The translations under genes and the position numbers were made by a program. From Candidatus Poribacteria bacterium (GTDB lineage: Bacteria; Poribacteria; WGA-4E; WGA-3G), in NCBI GenBank assembly GCA_022821065.1, contig JAJEEK010000021.1, forward strand, positions 1-64,000: a stretch of DNA of 64,000 nucleotides. Direction: 5' to 3'. Shown here one piece after another: positions 1 through 8,886 of the stretch. The first letter of the stretch is position 1. Each line of letters starts with the position of its first letter. The notes below the pieces were generated by a model, which searched no databases, was not told the origin of the DNA, and saw only the letters and a program-made list of their open reading frames with translations.

Positions 1-8
1 AAAGAAGG

Positions 9-141
9 TGTTGAAAAAAGATTGTAGATTTGATAAAGTGATTCTGCATGAAATGTCCTCCTGATGTTGATTCAAAGGTGGTTTTTTGAATCATTAGGAT
101 GCCATTTCATGCGCTAAAAATCAAGCAACTTTTTCAAAACA
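9..141. repeat. Long imperfect inverted repeat at the left edge
   Basis: The two halves of this AT-rich stretch are imperfect reverse complements. The best arms are GCATGAAATG (46-55) against CATTTCATGC (103-112) and TGATTCAAA (68-76) against TTTGAATCA (85-93). The outer parts (a TTGAAAAA block near 12 and TTTTTCAA near 131) also pair loosely. No gene is visible in 1-223. It lies beyond the 3' end of the minus-strand histidine kinase, so it may be a remnant of a foldback element or serve as a terminator. Confidence 0.5.
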
Positions 142-223
142 GACGCATTTTCACCTTGCTATACCTACTCTCTCTTGATTATTACTGCCTCCATGATAAC
201 TTTGATAAATATCAGCTTAATAG

Positions 224-1816
224 TTAAAAAACGCGCCTGCACTCATACGCGGGTATTGACATGATAAATGTCGTGCCGATTTCGGCGTTCGGATCAATTT
301 CGATATTCCCCCCATGTTCGGCAACGATTTTCTGGCTGATGTAAAGTCCGAGTCCTGTTCCCTTCTGTTTAGTGGTATAAAATGGATCAAACAATTTCGG
401 AATATCGTCCAGCGGGATACCGGGGCCGTCATCCTGAACCCGGACATGGACGGTTTTCGCTTCCGGCTCATACCGTGTCTGGATTGTCAACGTTCCACCC
501 GTGCCCATCGCTTCAATGGCGTTGTAAAATAGATTCAGGAGTACTTGCGTTATGCCATCTTCGCTTATATTGACGTGCGGACAGTTGGCGTCGTATTGTG
601 TAGCGACAATAATCGCCCGCTGCTCCAATTCCGGGCGGCAGATCGCGAGACTATTATCAAGCAGTTGGTTTATGTCAATCTCTTTTGCGAGTTGCATCGC
701 CGGTTTACTGAAAGCGAGCAACTGCTCAACAAATCGGTTGAGTCTGTCCACCTCTTTGATAATAATCGCGGTGTATTCTTGAATCTCTTTTTGCGAGAGT
801 TGTACTTTGTTCGGATCGGTATTGACCTGTGTCTCTGACCCCGCTTCGTTGTATTGGAGGAGTTGTGTGCCGAGTCGGATACTCCCCAATGGGTTTCGGA
901 CTTCATGTGCGATGGTTCGGACTAACCGTCCGAGGGTCGCCATCCGTTCTGATTCGACGAGTGCATCAATTGTCTGCTGGATTTTGACGCGTTGTGCGAT
1001 GGTTGAGGCGATAATCGTTAGGAGTCGTCGGTCGTCCGCTGCCGAAAATTCGTCTGATGCTTTGTCGATTGTCAACGTTCCGATAACGTGTTCTTCAACA
1101 ATGATCGGGATACACCAGAAAGCGATTATATCTTTAGATTCGACGCGTTCTGGCTCAAAGAATTTAATAGTGCTGCGCGGTTGCCGAGTCTGCGGGACAC
1201 CGATCGCTTTTCCTGATGCGAGTACCTCTTTCCGAATGTCTTCCATCTGATCATCCGTGCCACGTTTCATTTCAGCGGGTGTAAGTCCTAAAACGGTTTC
1301 TACCGAAGTCACAACCTTGCCGTTTTCGTAGAGGTGTAAAGCACCGCGGTATATTCCGAGCCTTTCGGAGAGGATCTCTATGATGCGCTGAAAGAGTCCT
1401 TTTAATTCGAGGTTCGCGTTCGCGGCTTGGCTGACTTCAAAGAGTGTCGAGATGTCCCGGACCTGTTTTTCTAAATTCGCGTTGACGCTGTGAATCTCTT
1501 CTATCTCTTCGGCACCGCTGCGTCGTTGGATCTGTAACTGCCGGATGATACGGATAATCCCGTACACAAGGAACGGGTAGAGCGTCGCGATGATGATGTT
1601 CGATGCGCGTGTTGGATAGTGGAAGACGTAAATCCAATTGGCGACAGTTGTAATCCCGAACAAGATGTTTTGTTCGCGCGGACGCGCATAGATAACCGCA
1701 AGGATCATCACACCGTAGTAGGAGTGGCTCAGTGCAGGGTAGTACGCCTGCATCTGGAACAGATGTACGCCAATATTAATAAGAAGTACGAGCAGTGCTA
1801 AGAAGAATGTTAGCAT
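224..1816 (-). CDS. Membrane-bound sensor histidine kinase with GAF domain
   Basis: A 530-residue two-component sensor kinase that should autophosphorylate on histidine and pass the phosphate to a response regulator. The first 95 residues hold about three or four hydrophobic segments, with no large extracellular loop. A coiled linker near 100-130 leads into a GAF-like domain (about 130-280). The HisKA helix follows, with phospho-acceptor His304 in the motif TIAHEVRNPLGS. The ATPase core shows the N box (LLNLFYNAIEAM, Asn about 432), the G1 box DDGPGIP near 462 and the G2 box GTGLGLYI near 487. No response regulator is adjacent, so the partner is encoded elsewhere. The start is the first ATG before the membrane segment, and no strong Shine-Dalgarno is visible. 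Family assignment is firm. The signal sensed is unknown. Confidence 0.92.
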   Translation of the reverse strand: MLTFFLALLVLLINIGVHLFQMQAYYPALSHSYYGVMILAVIYARPREQNILFGITTVANWIYVFHYPTRASNIIIATLYPFLVYGIIRIIRQLQIQRRSGAEEIEEIHSVNANLEKQVRDISTLFEVSQAANANLELKGLFQRIIEILSERLGIYRGALHLYENGKVVTSVETVLGLTPAEMKRGTDDQMEDIRKEVLASGKAIGVPQTRQPRSTIKFFEPERVESKDIIAFWCIPIIVEEHVIGTLTIDKASDEFSAADDRRLLTIIASTIAQRVKIQQTIDALVESERMATLGRLVRTIAHEVRNPLGSIRLGTQLLQYNEAGSETQVNTDPNKVQLSQKEIQEYTAIIIKEVDRLNRFVEQLLAFSKPAMQLAKEIDINQLLDNSLAICRPELEQRAIIVATQYDANCPHVNISEDGITQVLLNLFYNAIEAMGTGGTLTIQTRYEPEAKTVHVRVQDDGPGIPLDDIPKLFDPFYTTKQKGTGLGLYISQKIVAEHGGNIEIDPNAEIGTTFIMSIPAYECRRVF

Positions 1817-1836
1817 TTTTTAAGGGCTGTCAGCCA

Positions 1837-2457
1837 TCAGAGATTCAAAAAATTGTTGAGCATTTTTAGTCCGACGCGTCCGCTTTTTTCGAGGTGGAAC
1901 TGTGTGGCGATGAGGTTATTGTGTGCAATGGCACTGCAGAATTCGAGTCCATACTTGGTTTTTCCGATAGCGATGTCCGGTGTCTCCGGTACTGGATAGT
2001 AAGAATTGACGAAATAGAAGTGCGCTGGATTCGGTATGTCTGCGAAGATTGGGTGCGATTGCGTCTGATAAACTTCGTTCCACCCGATCTGTGGGACTTT
2101 TAGCGTTTCGGCTTGTGTCTCTACATCAATCGCCTGATATTTTTTGACCTGTCCGGGGAGTAGACCGAGGCATTCGGCATCCTCTTCCTCGCTGTGTTCA
2201 AAGAGTATCTGGATACCGATACAGATACCAAGCATCGGTTTTCCGGAGCGGTAGCAGTCCGTTAGGACTTGGTTTAATCCGCGTTTTTGTAGCGTTTGCA
2301 TTGTCGCTTTTGCGGCACCGACACCGGGAAAAATGACGCGTTCCGCTGCGAGAATCGTTTCAGCGTCGGACGTAATCTGATTCTTAGAACCGAGGTATGT
2401 CAGCGCGCGGGCAACGCTTGTGAGGTTGCCCGCGTCGTAATCTATGATTGCAATCAT
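1837..2457 (-). CDS. hisH: Imidazole glycerol phosphate synthase, glutaminase subunit HisH
   Basis: A class I glutamine amidotransferase of 206 residues, the normal HisH length. It hydrolyses glutamine and channels ammonia to HisF in histidine biosynthesis. The oxyanion strand motif FPGVG is at about 43-47. The nucleophile is Cys79 in LGICIGIQ, and the rest of the triad is His188 and Glu190 in QFHLEKSG. The conserved start MIAIIDYDAGNL supports the chosen initiation codon. No hisF or other his gene is next to it, so it is an orphan copy in this window. It lies 20 bp upstream of the histidine kinase on the same strand and may be co-transcribed with it, although no functional link is evident. 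Confidence 0.93.
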   Translation of the reverse strand: MIAIIDYDAGNLTSVARALTYLGSKNQITSDAETILAAERVIFPGVGAAKATMQTLQKRGLNQVLTDCYRSGKPMLGICIGIQILFEHSEEEDAECLGLLPGQVKKYQAIDVETQAETLKVPQIGWNEVYQTQSHPIFADIPNPAHFYFVNSYYPVPETPDIAIGKTKYGLEFCSAIAHNNLIATQFHLEKSGRVGLKMLNNFLNL

Positions 2458-2499
2458 ATTTTTCTTTATAGTGTGAAACGTCTGATATCAAGTCCTTGT

Positions 2500-2714
2500 T
2501 TACATATACGCTTGATATGTATTATGTCTCTCTACCATGTTGATATTAGCGTGTTCGTGTAACTTCAACCCGACCATTTCAGCCTTAAGGATATATCGTT
2601 CTCCTGTTTTAGCGGCAACGAGAACATTGTTTAATAGATGATTTACAACTCGTTTTCCGGCCGGATCCTCCTTTTTATTTTTTGGACACTGTAGATGTCC
2701 CGATACCCTAATTT
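2500..2714 (-). other. Possible eroded coding remnant in a 257-bp gap
   Basis: The gap between hisH and the next gene contains an open minus-strand frame of about 70 codons ending at TAA (2500-2502). It reads through segments such as GKRVVNHLLNNVLVAAKTGE that look protein-like, but there is no in-frame ATG near its beginning. A Shine-Dalgarno-like AAGGAGG lies inside the frame near 2668 without a suitable start behind it. It may be the 3' part of a decayed small gene, or chance. No homologue is recognised. Confidence 0.2.
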
Positions 2715-4547
2715 TTAAAGCTCATCTTTAAATTCAATTACATAGTCTTGGTCCGCGTACCCTTCCGAGTTGCGGGCACGGAGCGTGAGAGTATAGGTAT
2801 TCCCCGGAACAATATTCTGGATATCCAGCTGCAGATACATCTCACCTCCATCGTTTATAATATATGGATAAAAATCTCTTCTGAAATCTACAGTGTCGAA
2901 CATAGGGGTTTCCGGTGAGATGGAAACGATACTGAATCCAAGGTCTTGGTCCGTTGCAACCGAACCAGAATAGTTGCCCGAATAGTCACAGGTATGGAAC
3001 CAGCCAACCCCATCTTCGTCAATGGAGAACCCATCATGGCTTGGGACAGTCATATAGTAACCGGGCCCGCCATCCGATTCAGAACGGTACCAATCTTCCG
3101 CGGGTTTCGTGGACCATGACAAGTTGAGGACATTCTCAATAATGGGGTTTGCAACAAGGTCACGGCCTGGAGCATACCTATAGATCGCGCGGTAGGACTC
3201 CGAGCCCCAGACAGGCGGACCTGAGATTTGGGTGACGGATCCAGATGGCGGGCAGTGGTCGTCCTCCTCGCTGGAATCACTTGAACTTTCTGAGGAGGGT
3301 GGACTTACAGGGTTTTGCGGCGTGCTGCTTTGTGTCGTTTTAAATTCCTTTTGCGGGGCATTATTCGGGGATGCTGGGGACACGTCATAGTCCCGATTAT
3401 GATGTGCCATATAGTGGGTCCATTGCTGGTACTCGTTCCACATGTAGCAGGCTTGGGAATTATCGACGGGACAGTGATTGAGGTTAACGCTATGCCCCAG
3501 TTCATGTGCCAGCACATCTTGAATCTGTGTGAAAATCTCAATCTTCGTCCCTGTAATCCTACTGAGATAGAGGGTTACCTCAGAGGCAGATGATGGGGGC
3601 CCTACAAGGGCAGTCCCGAGAGCATTTGGATAAGTGGAGTCTGTTCCAGTCGCATTTTCTGTAATTCGAACAGCGTAGATCGTCTGGGAGCCTGTATTTG
3701 TCCATATTGGATTTAGCATCTTGCCGCTGGCATCCGTGTGTAAATCGGCACGCCTGACGAGGCGCGCAGTGAGGTTTCCAGGGAGTTTCATGGCATCGCC
3801 TACACCTGCGTTTTTATGGGTCGCGTTCGCCGCCCAAGAGACAAAGAACTCCGGTTTGTTAGGATCCAGACGTTTGAACTCATTCGTATTTGTGTTTCCC
3901 TTCTGTAGCATAAATCCACGGTATTCGTCAAAGACAGAGATACCATCACCGGTGAGGTTCGGGTTTGGACCGGGATCGGTGTCCTTGCGAACGAGTGCTT
4001 GGGCATTACTGGTGTTGCTGGTATAGATGTTGTTATCGTTTTCCCACTTATCAGCGATTTTATTCCCGTTATCGTCCTTCGGGAGTTTGAGGGTTTTTGT
4101 TTGTGTGATGGAACCACAGGTAACAGAGACAGTGATCTCAGCATAAGCAGCGTAGTCATAGCAGTTGATAACGATAGGGTAGTAGGTTTCACTCTGGCTG
4201 ATAGTACGGGTGATGGAATTCGGGCTGTTCTCTGTCCAATCTGAATTCGAGGATGCCTTTAGGCGCATGTCATTTTGTGTACCTCGTACATTGCCAGAAT
4301 TTCCAAGTTCCCCGTTGTAATTTGTTATATTGGCGAGGAAGGCGGTGACATCAGCACTGGAGCAGTTCGCCTCGCTTCGTATTCTGAATTCCACAGTGAC
4401 TGTCGTGTACGGAACAGGAAGCCACGACTCATTTTTATATCGGATCTCCATGAGTTCAGGACCTTGGGCACTGGTTAATGAGAAATCGCTGCAGAAGCCG
4501 TAAACGCTGCAGAGAATGATTATGAAAAGTATTCGCGTGTGTTTCAT
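2715..4547 (-). CDS. Secreted metzincin-like metalloprotease candidate
   Basis: 610 residues with an N-terminal signal peptide (hydrophobic 5-19). The zinc signature HELGHSVNLNH is at 348-358, of the HExxHxxxxxH type found in metzincins. The usual Gly at the seventh position is Asn. A possible Met-turn is Met369 in ACYMWN. An Asp/Asn-rich calcium-type stretch (DDNGNKIADKWENDNN, about 158-173, and PNLTGDGISVFDEY) precedes the catalytic region, as in TSP3-like spacers. A Ser-rich linker (about 405-430) separates it from a C-terminal domain that looks like a beta-sandwich. It probably acts outside the cytoplasm. The substrate is unknown. The zinc motif is visible in the sequence, but protease activity is inference from that motif. 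Confidence 0.65.
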   Translation of the reverse strand: MKHTRILFIIILCSVYGFCSDFSLTSAQGPELMEIRYKNESWLPVPYTTVTVEFRIRSEANCSSADVTAFLANITNYNGELGNSGNVRGTQNDMRLKASSNSDWTENSPNSITRTISQSETYYPIVINCYDYAAYAEITVSVTCGSITQTKTLKLPKDDNGNKIADKWENDNNIYTSNTSNAQALVRKDTDPGPNPNLTGDGISVFDEYRGFMLQKGNTNTNEFKRLDPNKPEFFVSWAANATHKNAGVGDAMKLPGNLTARLVRRADLHTDASGKMLNPIWTNTGSQTIYAVRITENATGTDSTYPNALGTALVGPPSSASEVTLYLSRITGTKIEIFTQIQDVLAHELGHSVNLNHCPVDNSQACYMWNEYQQWTHYMAHHNRDYDVSPASPNNAPQKEFKTTQSSTPQNPVSPPSSESSSDSSEEDDHCPPSGSVTQISGPPVWGSESYRAIYRYAPGRDLVANPIIENVLNLSWSTKPAEDWYRSESDGGPGYYMTVPSHDGFSIDEDGVGWFHTCDYSGNYSGSVATDQDLGFSIVSISPETPMFDTVDFRRDFYPYIINDGGEMYLQLDIQNIVPGNTYTLTLRARNSEGYADQDYVIEFKDEL

Positions 4548-4592
4548 AAAATCGGTTATCCTTTTTTTTTCAGGAAAACTTCTATCCTTCCC

Positions 4593-6266
4593 TCATTTAT
4601 GCCCCTTATCACGAGACATAGGTGGATTGCGTCGGATGTGTTTCGCGATTTCGGGGTCGTCTTCTTCTAAACGTTTGAGGCCTTCTTCGTGTCCGTATTT
4701 TTCAAGCGTTTCCTGTGCATGGATGATCCGTTCAGGTGCAAAGCGTGCTGCGTTTGTGCTGTTCGCTGGTTCTTTAGTAGTCAGAAAAGTCTTCATCTGT
4801 TGTGAAAGGAAATCTTGTGCGTCAGGTGCGTCGTTGATCCCGTGTTCTAACCAGTCAATGAATTCCTCAAACTCTTGTTGGGACTGGCTTTGAAGTTTCT
4901 GAAACTCTTGCGCAGCTTTTTTAGCGGCTTCGGCTTTCGCGTTGTAAGCGGTTTCCGCTGTTTCCGTTTGGTTGGGTGTCGATGTCCAATCCGTGTCGGT
5001 GTCGGTGAGCGACTGTCCATCAGTTGCGATGTCGGTGTCTATGTCTATCTGGGCATCGAGTGCCCCGTGTGCCGGTGGCAGTGTCTGTGTTTTGCGTTGT
5101 ATCGGTTCAATGCGCGGTTCACCTCTCAAAATAGCACCCATGTGCATCAGCGACACCTGCCCATCGGGTTGCAGTATCAGGGATTTGTAGTAATGAGTCC
5201 AGGCGGTTTTGTAGTCGCCGAGTCGTTCATACGTCCAGCCGAGGTACATATCTGCCCCTTTGGAACCAAGTTCACTGGATTTTTCGAGCAGCGGGATCAC
5301 TTCCTCTGGGGCATCGTGATAGCGTAATCTGGCGATGGCATCCATCGCTTTGTAATAATTCGGATCCATGTCAAGAATCGCCTCGTAATCTTTCACTGTT
5401 TTTGCGAGGATGGCGTGTGCATCGACGTTATTCGGGTTCACGGACAGGGCGTGTTCGGCGTAGTGCTCAAGTCTTTGGGAAGTTATGCCGGTGACAGATC
5501 GCTCATTCCACCAGTCGAAAAGGGTTTGAAAAGCGAGTTCGGGTTCAATGCGTTTCATGACGGCCTCGGGGCTGATCTGGTACTCTTCCATTTTTCTGAT
5601 GAAGCCCTCGGTATTGTCAAGGTCCAACCCCCAATAATCAGCGAGGATTTCAAGTTGTTGTTGATCGGCTTCTTCACGAGTAAGTACACCTGCTTCGCGA
5701 ATATCTTCAAGCACTTCACGATACTGAGCTTCGGATAACTCTAGACCGAGGCTATCTTCAACTAGCGTTTTATCTCCTCGTAGCAGTTCACCTCTCTTTA
5801 CTGCCGAACCAATGTCGCTGATTTCTGAAAGGACTTCAATCGGGATTTCAGGCGGACGTGGTCTTTTCGGATGGATACCGAGTCCGGGGATGTCCGGTGG
5901 CCACATGACGGTCCACTTGTCAGTGTCTTCGGTCTGTTGTGCGCTATTTGCAGTCGGGGTAGTAAGTGCGTGTATATGCGTGCGCCCATCTGCGTGCGTG
6001 TGTGCGTTACCAGCATTCACACGCGTGCGCGGCACCGTGGGAATGGCGGGGTCTTCAGTGTTTTGGGGATCCTGTGTAGTGCGTCTGTTGGCAATCTGCT
6101 GGGTGTTTGTGTGTGGGTCTTGCGGTGGTGCTTTCGGCAGCGATGCTTCAAAGCGTGCGGTGTTCCACTGCACGTAGAAGTAGATACCTGTTAGGAAGAG
6201 GAGGCATCCAACCCCGCCGATTTGAAAGATACGGCTATTGAGAATGTCAATCAAGATATTTTTCAT
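4593..6266 (-). CDS. Membrane-anchored TPR protein
   Basis: 557 residues. One N-terminal transmembrane helix (about 14-33) is followed by a long low-complexity region rich in Pro, Thr and His (about 40-130). An alpha-helical middle part contains EF-like alternating acidic helices. TPR units lie at about 275-385 (for example NPNNVDAHAILAKTVKDYEA and GADMYLGWTYERLGDYKTAW). The C-terminal third is charged and Ala/Gln-rich, consistent with coiled coil. A Shine-Dalgarno GGAGAGGG lies just before the ATG. It most likely exposes a protein-binding scaffold on one face of the membrane. The role is unknown, and the neighbours (metzincin candidate, rib operon) give no clear hint. Confidence 0.75.
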   Translation of the reverse strand: MKNILIDILNSRIFQIGGVGCLLFLTGIYFYVQWNTARFEASLPKAPPQDPHTNTQQIANRRTTQDPQNTEDPAIPTVPRTRVNAGNAHTHADGRTHIHALTTPTANSAQQTEDTDKWTVMWPPDIPGLGIHPKRPRPPEIPIEVLSEISDIGSAVKRGELLRGDKTLVEDSLGLELSEAQYREVLEDIREAGVLTREEADQQQLEILADYWGLDLDNTEGFIRKMEEYQISPEAVMKRIEPELAFQTLFDWWNERSVTGITSQRLEHYAEHALSVNPNNVDAHAILAKTVKDYEAILDMDPNYYKAMDAIARLRYHDAPEEVIPLLEKSSELGSKGADMYLGWTYERLGDYKTAWTHYYKSLILQPDGQVSLMHMGAILRGEPRIEPIQRKTQTLPPAHGALDAQIDIDTDIATDGQSLTDTDTDWTSTPNQTETAETAYNAKAEAAKKAAQEFQKLQSQSQQEFEEFIDWLEHGINDAPDAQDFLSQQMKTFLTTKEPANSTNAARFAPERIIHAQETLEKYGHEEGLKRLEEDDPEIAKHIRRNPPMSRDKGHK

Positions 6267-6303
6267 TTTCTTGCCCTCTCCATTTTAACCTGAACATTAG
6301 CAA

Positions 6304-6786
6304 TTACTCACATAAAATTTTTTCAATTGTTTTATAGAGGTTAGCTGTCTCGATGCCAGCGATGGCGGCTTCCGAACCTTTGTTGCCTGCTTTGATACCG
6401 GCGCGTTCGAGTGCCTGCTCTATGGTGTCTGTGGTGATGACACCGTAAATCACTGGGATCCCGGTGCTGCCTGATAGATGTGCGATTCCCTTTGCGCTTT
6501 CGGCAGCGACGTAATCAAAATGTGGTGTCGCGCCGCGGATGACTGCGCCGAGGCAGAGGACGGCATCGTACTTTTCGCTTTCGGCGAGACGTTTGGCGAC
6601 TCCCGGAATCTCAAAGGCACCGGGTGTCCAAAAGACATCAACTTGGTCTAAGTCAACACCGTGCCGTTTTAGCGCATCTAACGCACCAGCGAGGAGTTTT
6701 TCGGTGACAAAACTGTTGAATCGGCTGACGACAATACCGAAAGAGAGACCTTCACCGAGAAGGTGTCCTTCGTAGACGTTTGGCAT
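6304..6786 (-). CDS. ribH: 6,7-dimethyl-8-ribityllumazine synthase
   Basis: 160 residues, typical of the family. It condenses 5-amino-6-ribitylamino-uracil with 3,4-dihydroxy-2-butanone 4-phosphate to give lumazine, the penultimate step of riboflavin synthesis. The conserved [19 protein letters not shown], the substrate loop [15 protein letters not shown] and the [14 protein letters not shown] segment are present. It is the last gene of the ribD-ribE-ribBA-ribH run on the minus strand, 26 bp after ribBA, so co-transcription is likely. Confidence 0.97.
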   Translation of the reverse strand: MPNVYEGHLLGEGLSFGIVVSRFNSFVTEKLLAGALDALKRHGVDLDQVDVFWTPGAFEIPGVAKRLAESEKYDAVLCLGAVIRGATPHFDYVAAESAKGIAHLSGSTGIPVIYGVITTDTIEQALERAGIKAGNKGSEAAIAGIETANLYKTIEKILCE

Positions 6787-6812
6787 AGTTTTTATTGTTA
6801 ACTCTCCATTCT

Positions 6813-8045
6813 TTATTCCTCGTCGAGGAGGAGGTGTCCAAGTTTGGAACGTTTTGTTTCCAAATATCTGCGATTAAAAGAATTGGGTTTGGTCTGGAGC
6901 GGGACACGCTCGACGATTTCGAGACCGTAGCCGTCTAATCCTTTGACCTTCTGCGGATTGTTTGTCATTAGACGCATCTTTTGGACCCCTAAATCGGCTA
7001 ATATCTGTGCGCCGATGCCGTAATCGCGTAAGTCTGCGGGGTATCCGAGATGTTCGTTCGCCTCAACGGTATCCAATCCGTCGCTGTCCTGCACTTGATA
7101 GGCGCGGAGTTTCCCTTTAAGCCCCATCCCTCTGCCTTCCTGTCGCATATAGAGGAGTACGCCTCTGCCTTCCTTTTCAATGTTCTGCAAAGCGATTTCG
7201 AGTTGCTCGCCGCAATCGCATCTGAGTGAACCGAAGACATCGCCCGTCAGGCATTGCGAATGTACCCGTACTAACACCGGGGACGCTTCCGTAATATCGC
7301 CTTTTGTGAGTGCTACGTGCGTCTTATCTGTTTCGATGTTCTCACCGTCCGTGTCAGTGCTTTCGTAAGCGTAGAGTTTGAATTCGCCATGTGCGGTCGG
7401 TATATCGGCAGTTGCGACGCGCCGGATGAGGGTCTCCGTCTTTCGGCGGTATGCGATGAGATCGGAGATGGTAATAATTTTGAGTTGGTGCTTGGCGGCG
7501 AATTTCATGAGTTCAGGGACGCGGGCCATGCTTCCGTCGTCGTTGAGGATCTCACAGAGGACACCTGCCGGATATAACCCCGCCATCCGTGCCAGATCGA
7601 CTGTAGCTTCGGTATGCCCGGCGCGGCGGAGAACGCCGCCGGGTTTCGCATCTAACGGGAAGATGTGTCCCGGTCGGACGAAGTCTCCGGGGACAGCATC
7701 AGCGTCAACAAATTTCTGGATTGTGTATGCGCGTTCCTGTGCGGAGATACCAGTTGTTACCTCTTTTGCGTCGATCGTGACGGTGAACGCGGTCTGCATT
7801 TGTGCCGTGTTAGCGGCAACCATAGGATGGAGTTCGAGTTCGGCAAGCCGTTCTGAACAGGTGGGGAGACATATCAACCCCTTGCCGTATGTCGCCATGA
7901 AGTTTATGGCTTCCGCGGTTACCTTTTCAGCTGCCATGATCAGATCGCCTTCGTTCTCGCGGTCGGGTTCATCAACGACGATAATCAATTCCCCGTTTTT
8001 AATGGCAGCGAGTGCTTCAGGAATGGTATTAAATGTGTTTGACAT
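6813..8045 (-). CDS. ribBA: Bifunctional DHBP synthase / GTP cyclohydrolase II
   Basis: 410 residues, a standard RibB-RibA fusion. The N-terminal half (about 1-200) makes 3,4-dihydroxy-2-butanone 4-phosphate from ribulose 5-phosphate and shows the acidic DRENEGD loop (28-34) and RAGHTEA (141-147). The C-terminal half (about 205-405) opens GTP and carries the zinc cysteines Cys265, Cys276 and Cys278 in [20 protein letters not shown], followed by RQEGRGMGL. Both active sites look intact. It sits between ribE and ribH. The 165-bp gap to ribE is filled with tandem and palindromic repeats. Confidence 0.97.
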   Translation of the reverse strand: MSNTFNTIPEALAAIKNGELIIVVDEPDRENEGDLIMAAEKVTAEAINFMATYGKGLICLPTCSERLAELELHPMVAANTAQMQTAFTVTIDAKEVTTGISAQERAYTIQKFVDADAVPGDFVRPGHIFPLDAKPGGVLRRAGHTEATVDLARMAGLYPAGVLCEILNDDGSMARVPELMKFAAKHQLKIITISDLIAYRRKTETLIRRVATADIPTAHGEFKLYAYESTDTDGENIETDKTHVALTKGDITEASPVLVRVHSQCLTGDVFGSLRCDCGEQLEIALQNIEKEGRGVLLYMRQEGRGMGLKGKLRAYQVQDSDGLDTVEANEHLGYPADLRDYGIGAQILADLGVQKMRLMTNNPQKVKGLDGYGLEIVERVPLQTKPNSFNRRYLETKRSKLGHLLLDEE

Positions 8046-8048
8046 AAT

Positions 8049-8094
8049 GGCTATCGGCTATCGGCTATCAGCATTCGGCTATCGGCTATCAGCA
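8049..8094. repeat. Short tandem repeat of a GGCTATC(A/G)GC unit
   Basis: The stretch reads as repeated GGCTATCGGCTATCAGCA units, with two near-identical 18-bp copies plus an extra half unit. It lies just upstream of ribBA. Related GGC/AGC-rich fragments with the pattern ATCAGC or GTCAGC occur in other gaps near 1828, 10610, 23110, 24310 and 48090, so this is one member of a loose intergenic repeat family. Confidence 0.6.
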
Positions 8095-8160
8095 AGTTTT
8101 ATGTGGCATTCAGTTATGCTGTGGCAGCCACAACAAAACTTGATACCACAAGAGATTAAC

Positions 8161-8203
8161 TGACCGCTGAAAGATTTTTTCGTAGAAAAAACCGTGCTGA
8201 AAG
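8161..8203. repeat. Intergenic hairpin repeat, copy 1
   Basis: The core CTGAAAGATTTTTTCGTAG is followed by an A-run that pairs back to the T-run (GGTTTTTT against AAAAAATC on the minus strand). A second copy with the same order of blocks is at 51208-51250. Both copies sit immediately 3' of a minus-strand gene, here ribE and there a WD40 gene, so they could act as transcript ends. Confidence 0.6.
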
Positions 8204-8210
8204 CCGACGG

Positions 8211-8882
8211 CTATTCAATGTAGCCGTGTTTCGCTAAGAAGCTGAGATTAAGTGTCTCGGAAGCGGGCTGTTCAGCCCAATTCTCCTCCGAGGTTCTGTT
8301 ATTAAGGAGCGTTTCAATATAACGGGCAACAATGTCAACCTCAAGATTGACGTTGGCACCCGTCCGTTTCGCGCCTAAAGTTGTGACCTGTTTCGTGTGC
8401 GGAATTAAGGCAACTTCAAAGGTGTCTGCCTGCACGTCTGATACTGTTAAACTGATACCGTCAACGGTGACGGAGCCTTTGTATGCGATGTAGCGTCTGA
8501 TGTTGCTGCTCATCGTTACCCGCATCAAGGAGGCATCACCTTCGTCTCTCCACGCTGAGATTGTCGCCACTTCGTCTACGTGTCCAAGCACGAGGTGTCC
8601 GCCTAATCTGTCGCTTAACCGGAGTGAGCGTTCGAGGTTAACCTGTTCACCGACCTTACGTTCGCCTAATGTCGTGCGGCGCAGCGTCTCAGCGGATATA
8701 TCAGCAGCAAAACTCTCCGATGTCAGCGTCCGGATCGTAAGACAAGCACCGTCAACGGCGATACTGTCCCCGATTTCAGCGTCTGTGAGCAGCTCAGCTG
8801 CCTGAATTTCGAGCGTGGCACCTTCGGACAGATGCCGTATATTTTTGATAGTGCCAAGTGCTTCGACGATTCCAGTAAACAT
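8211..8882 (-). CDS. ribE: Riboflavin synthase alpha subunit
   Basis: 223 residues. It dismutates two lumazines to riboflavin, the last step of the pathway. The start is placed at the universal N-terminus MFTGIVEALG, and a longer upstream reading would run into ribD. The two homologous lumazine-binding barrels are visible, each with the pattern of GDSIAVDGACLTI and GSVTVDGISLTV, and LGHVDEVA lies between them. Spacing to the upstream ribD is 4 bp, consistent with translational coupling. The C-terminal tail runs slightly past the usual end. Confidence 0.96.
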   Translation of the reverse strand: MFTGIVEALGTIKNIRHLSEGATLEIQAAELLTDAEIGDSIAVDGACLTIRTLTSESFAADISAETLRRTTLGERKVGEQVNLERSLRLSDRLGGHLVLGHVDEVATISAWRDEGDASLMRVTMSSNIRRYIAYKGSVTVDGISLTVSDVQADTFEVALIPHTKQVTTLGAKRTGANVNLEVDIVARYIETLLNNRTSEENWAEQPASETLNLSFLAKHGYIE

Positions 8883-8886
8883 ATTG

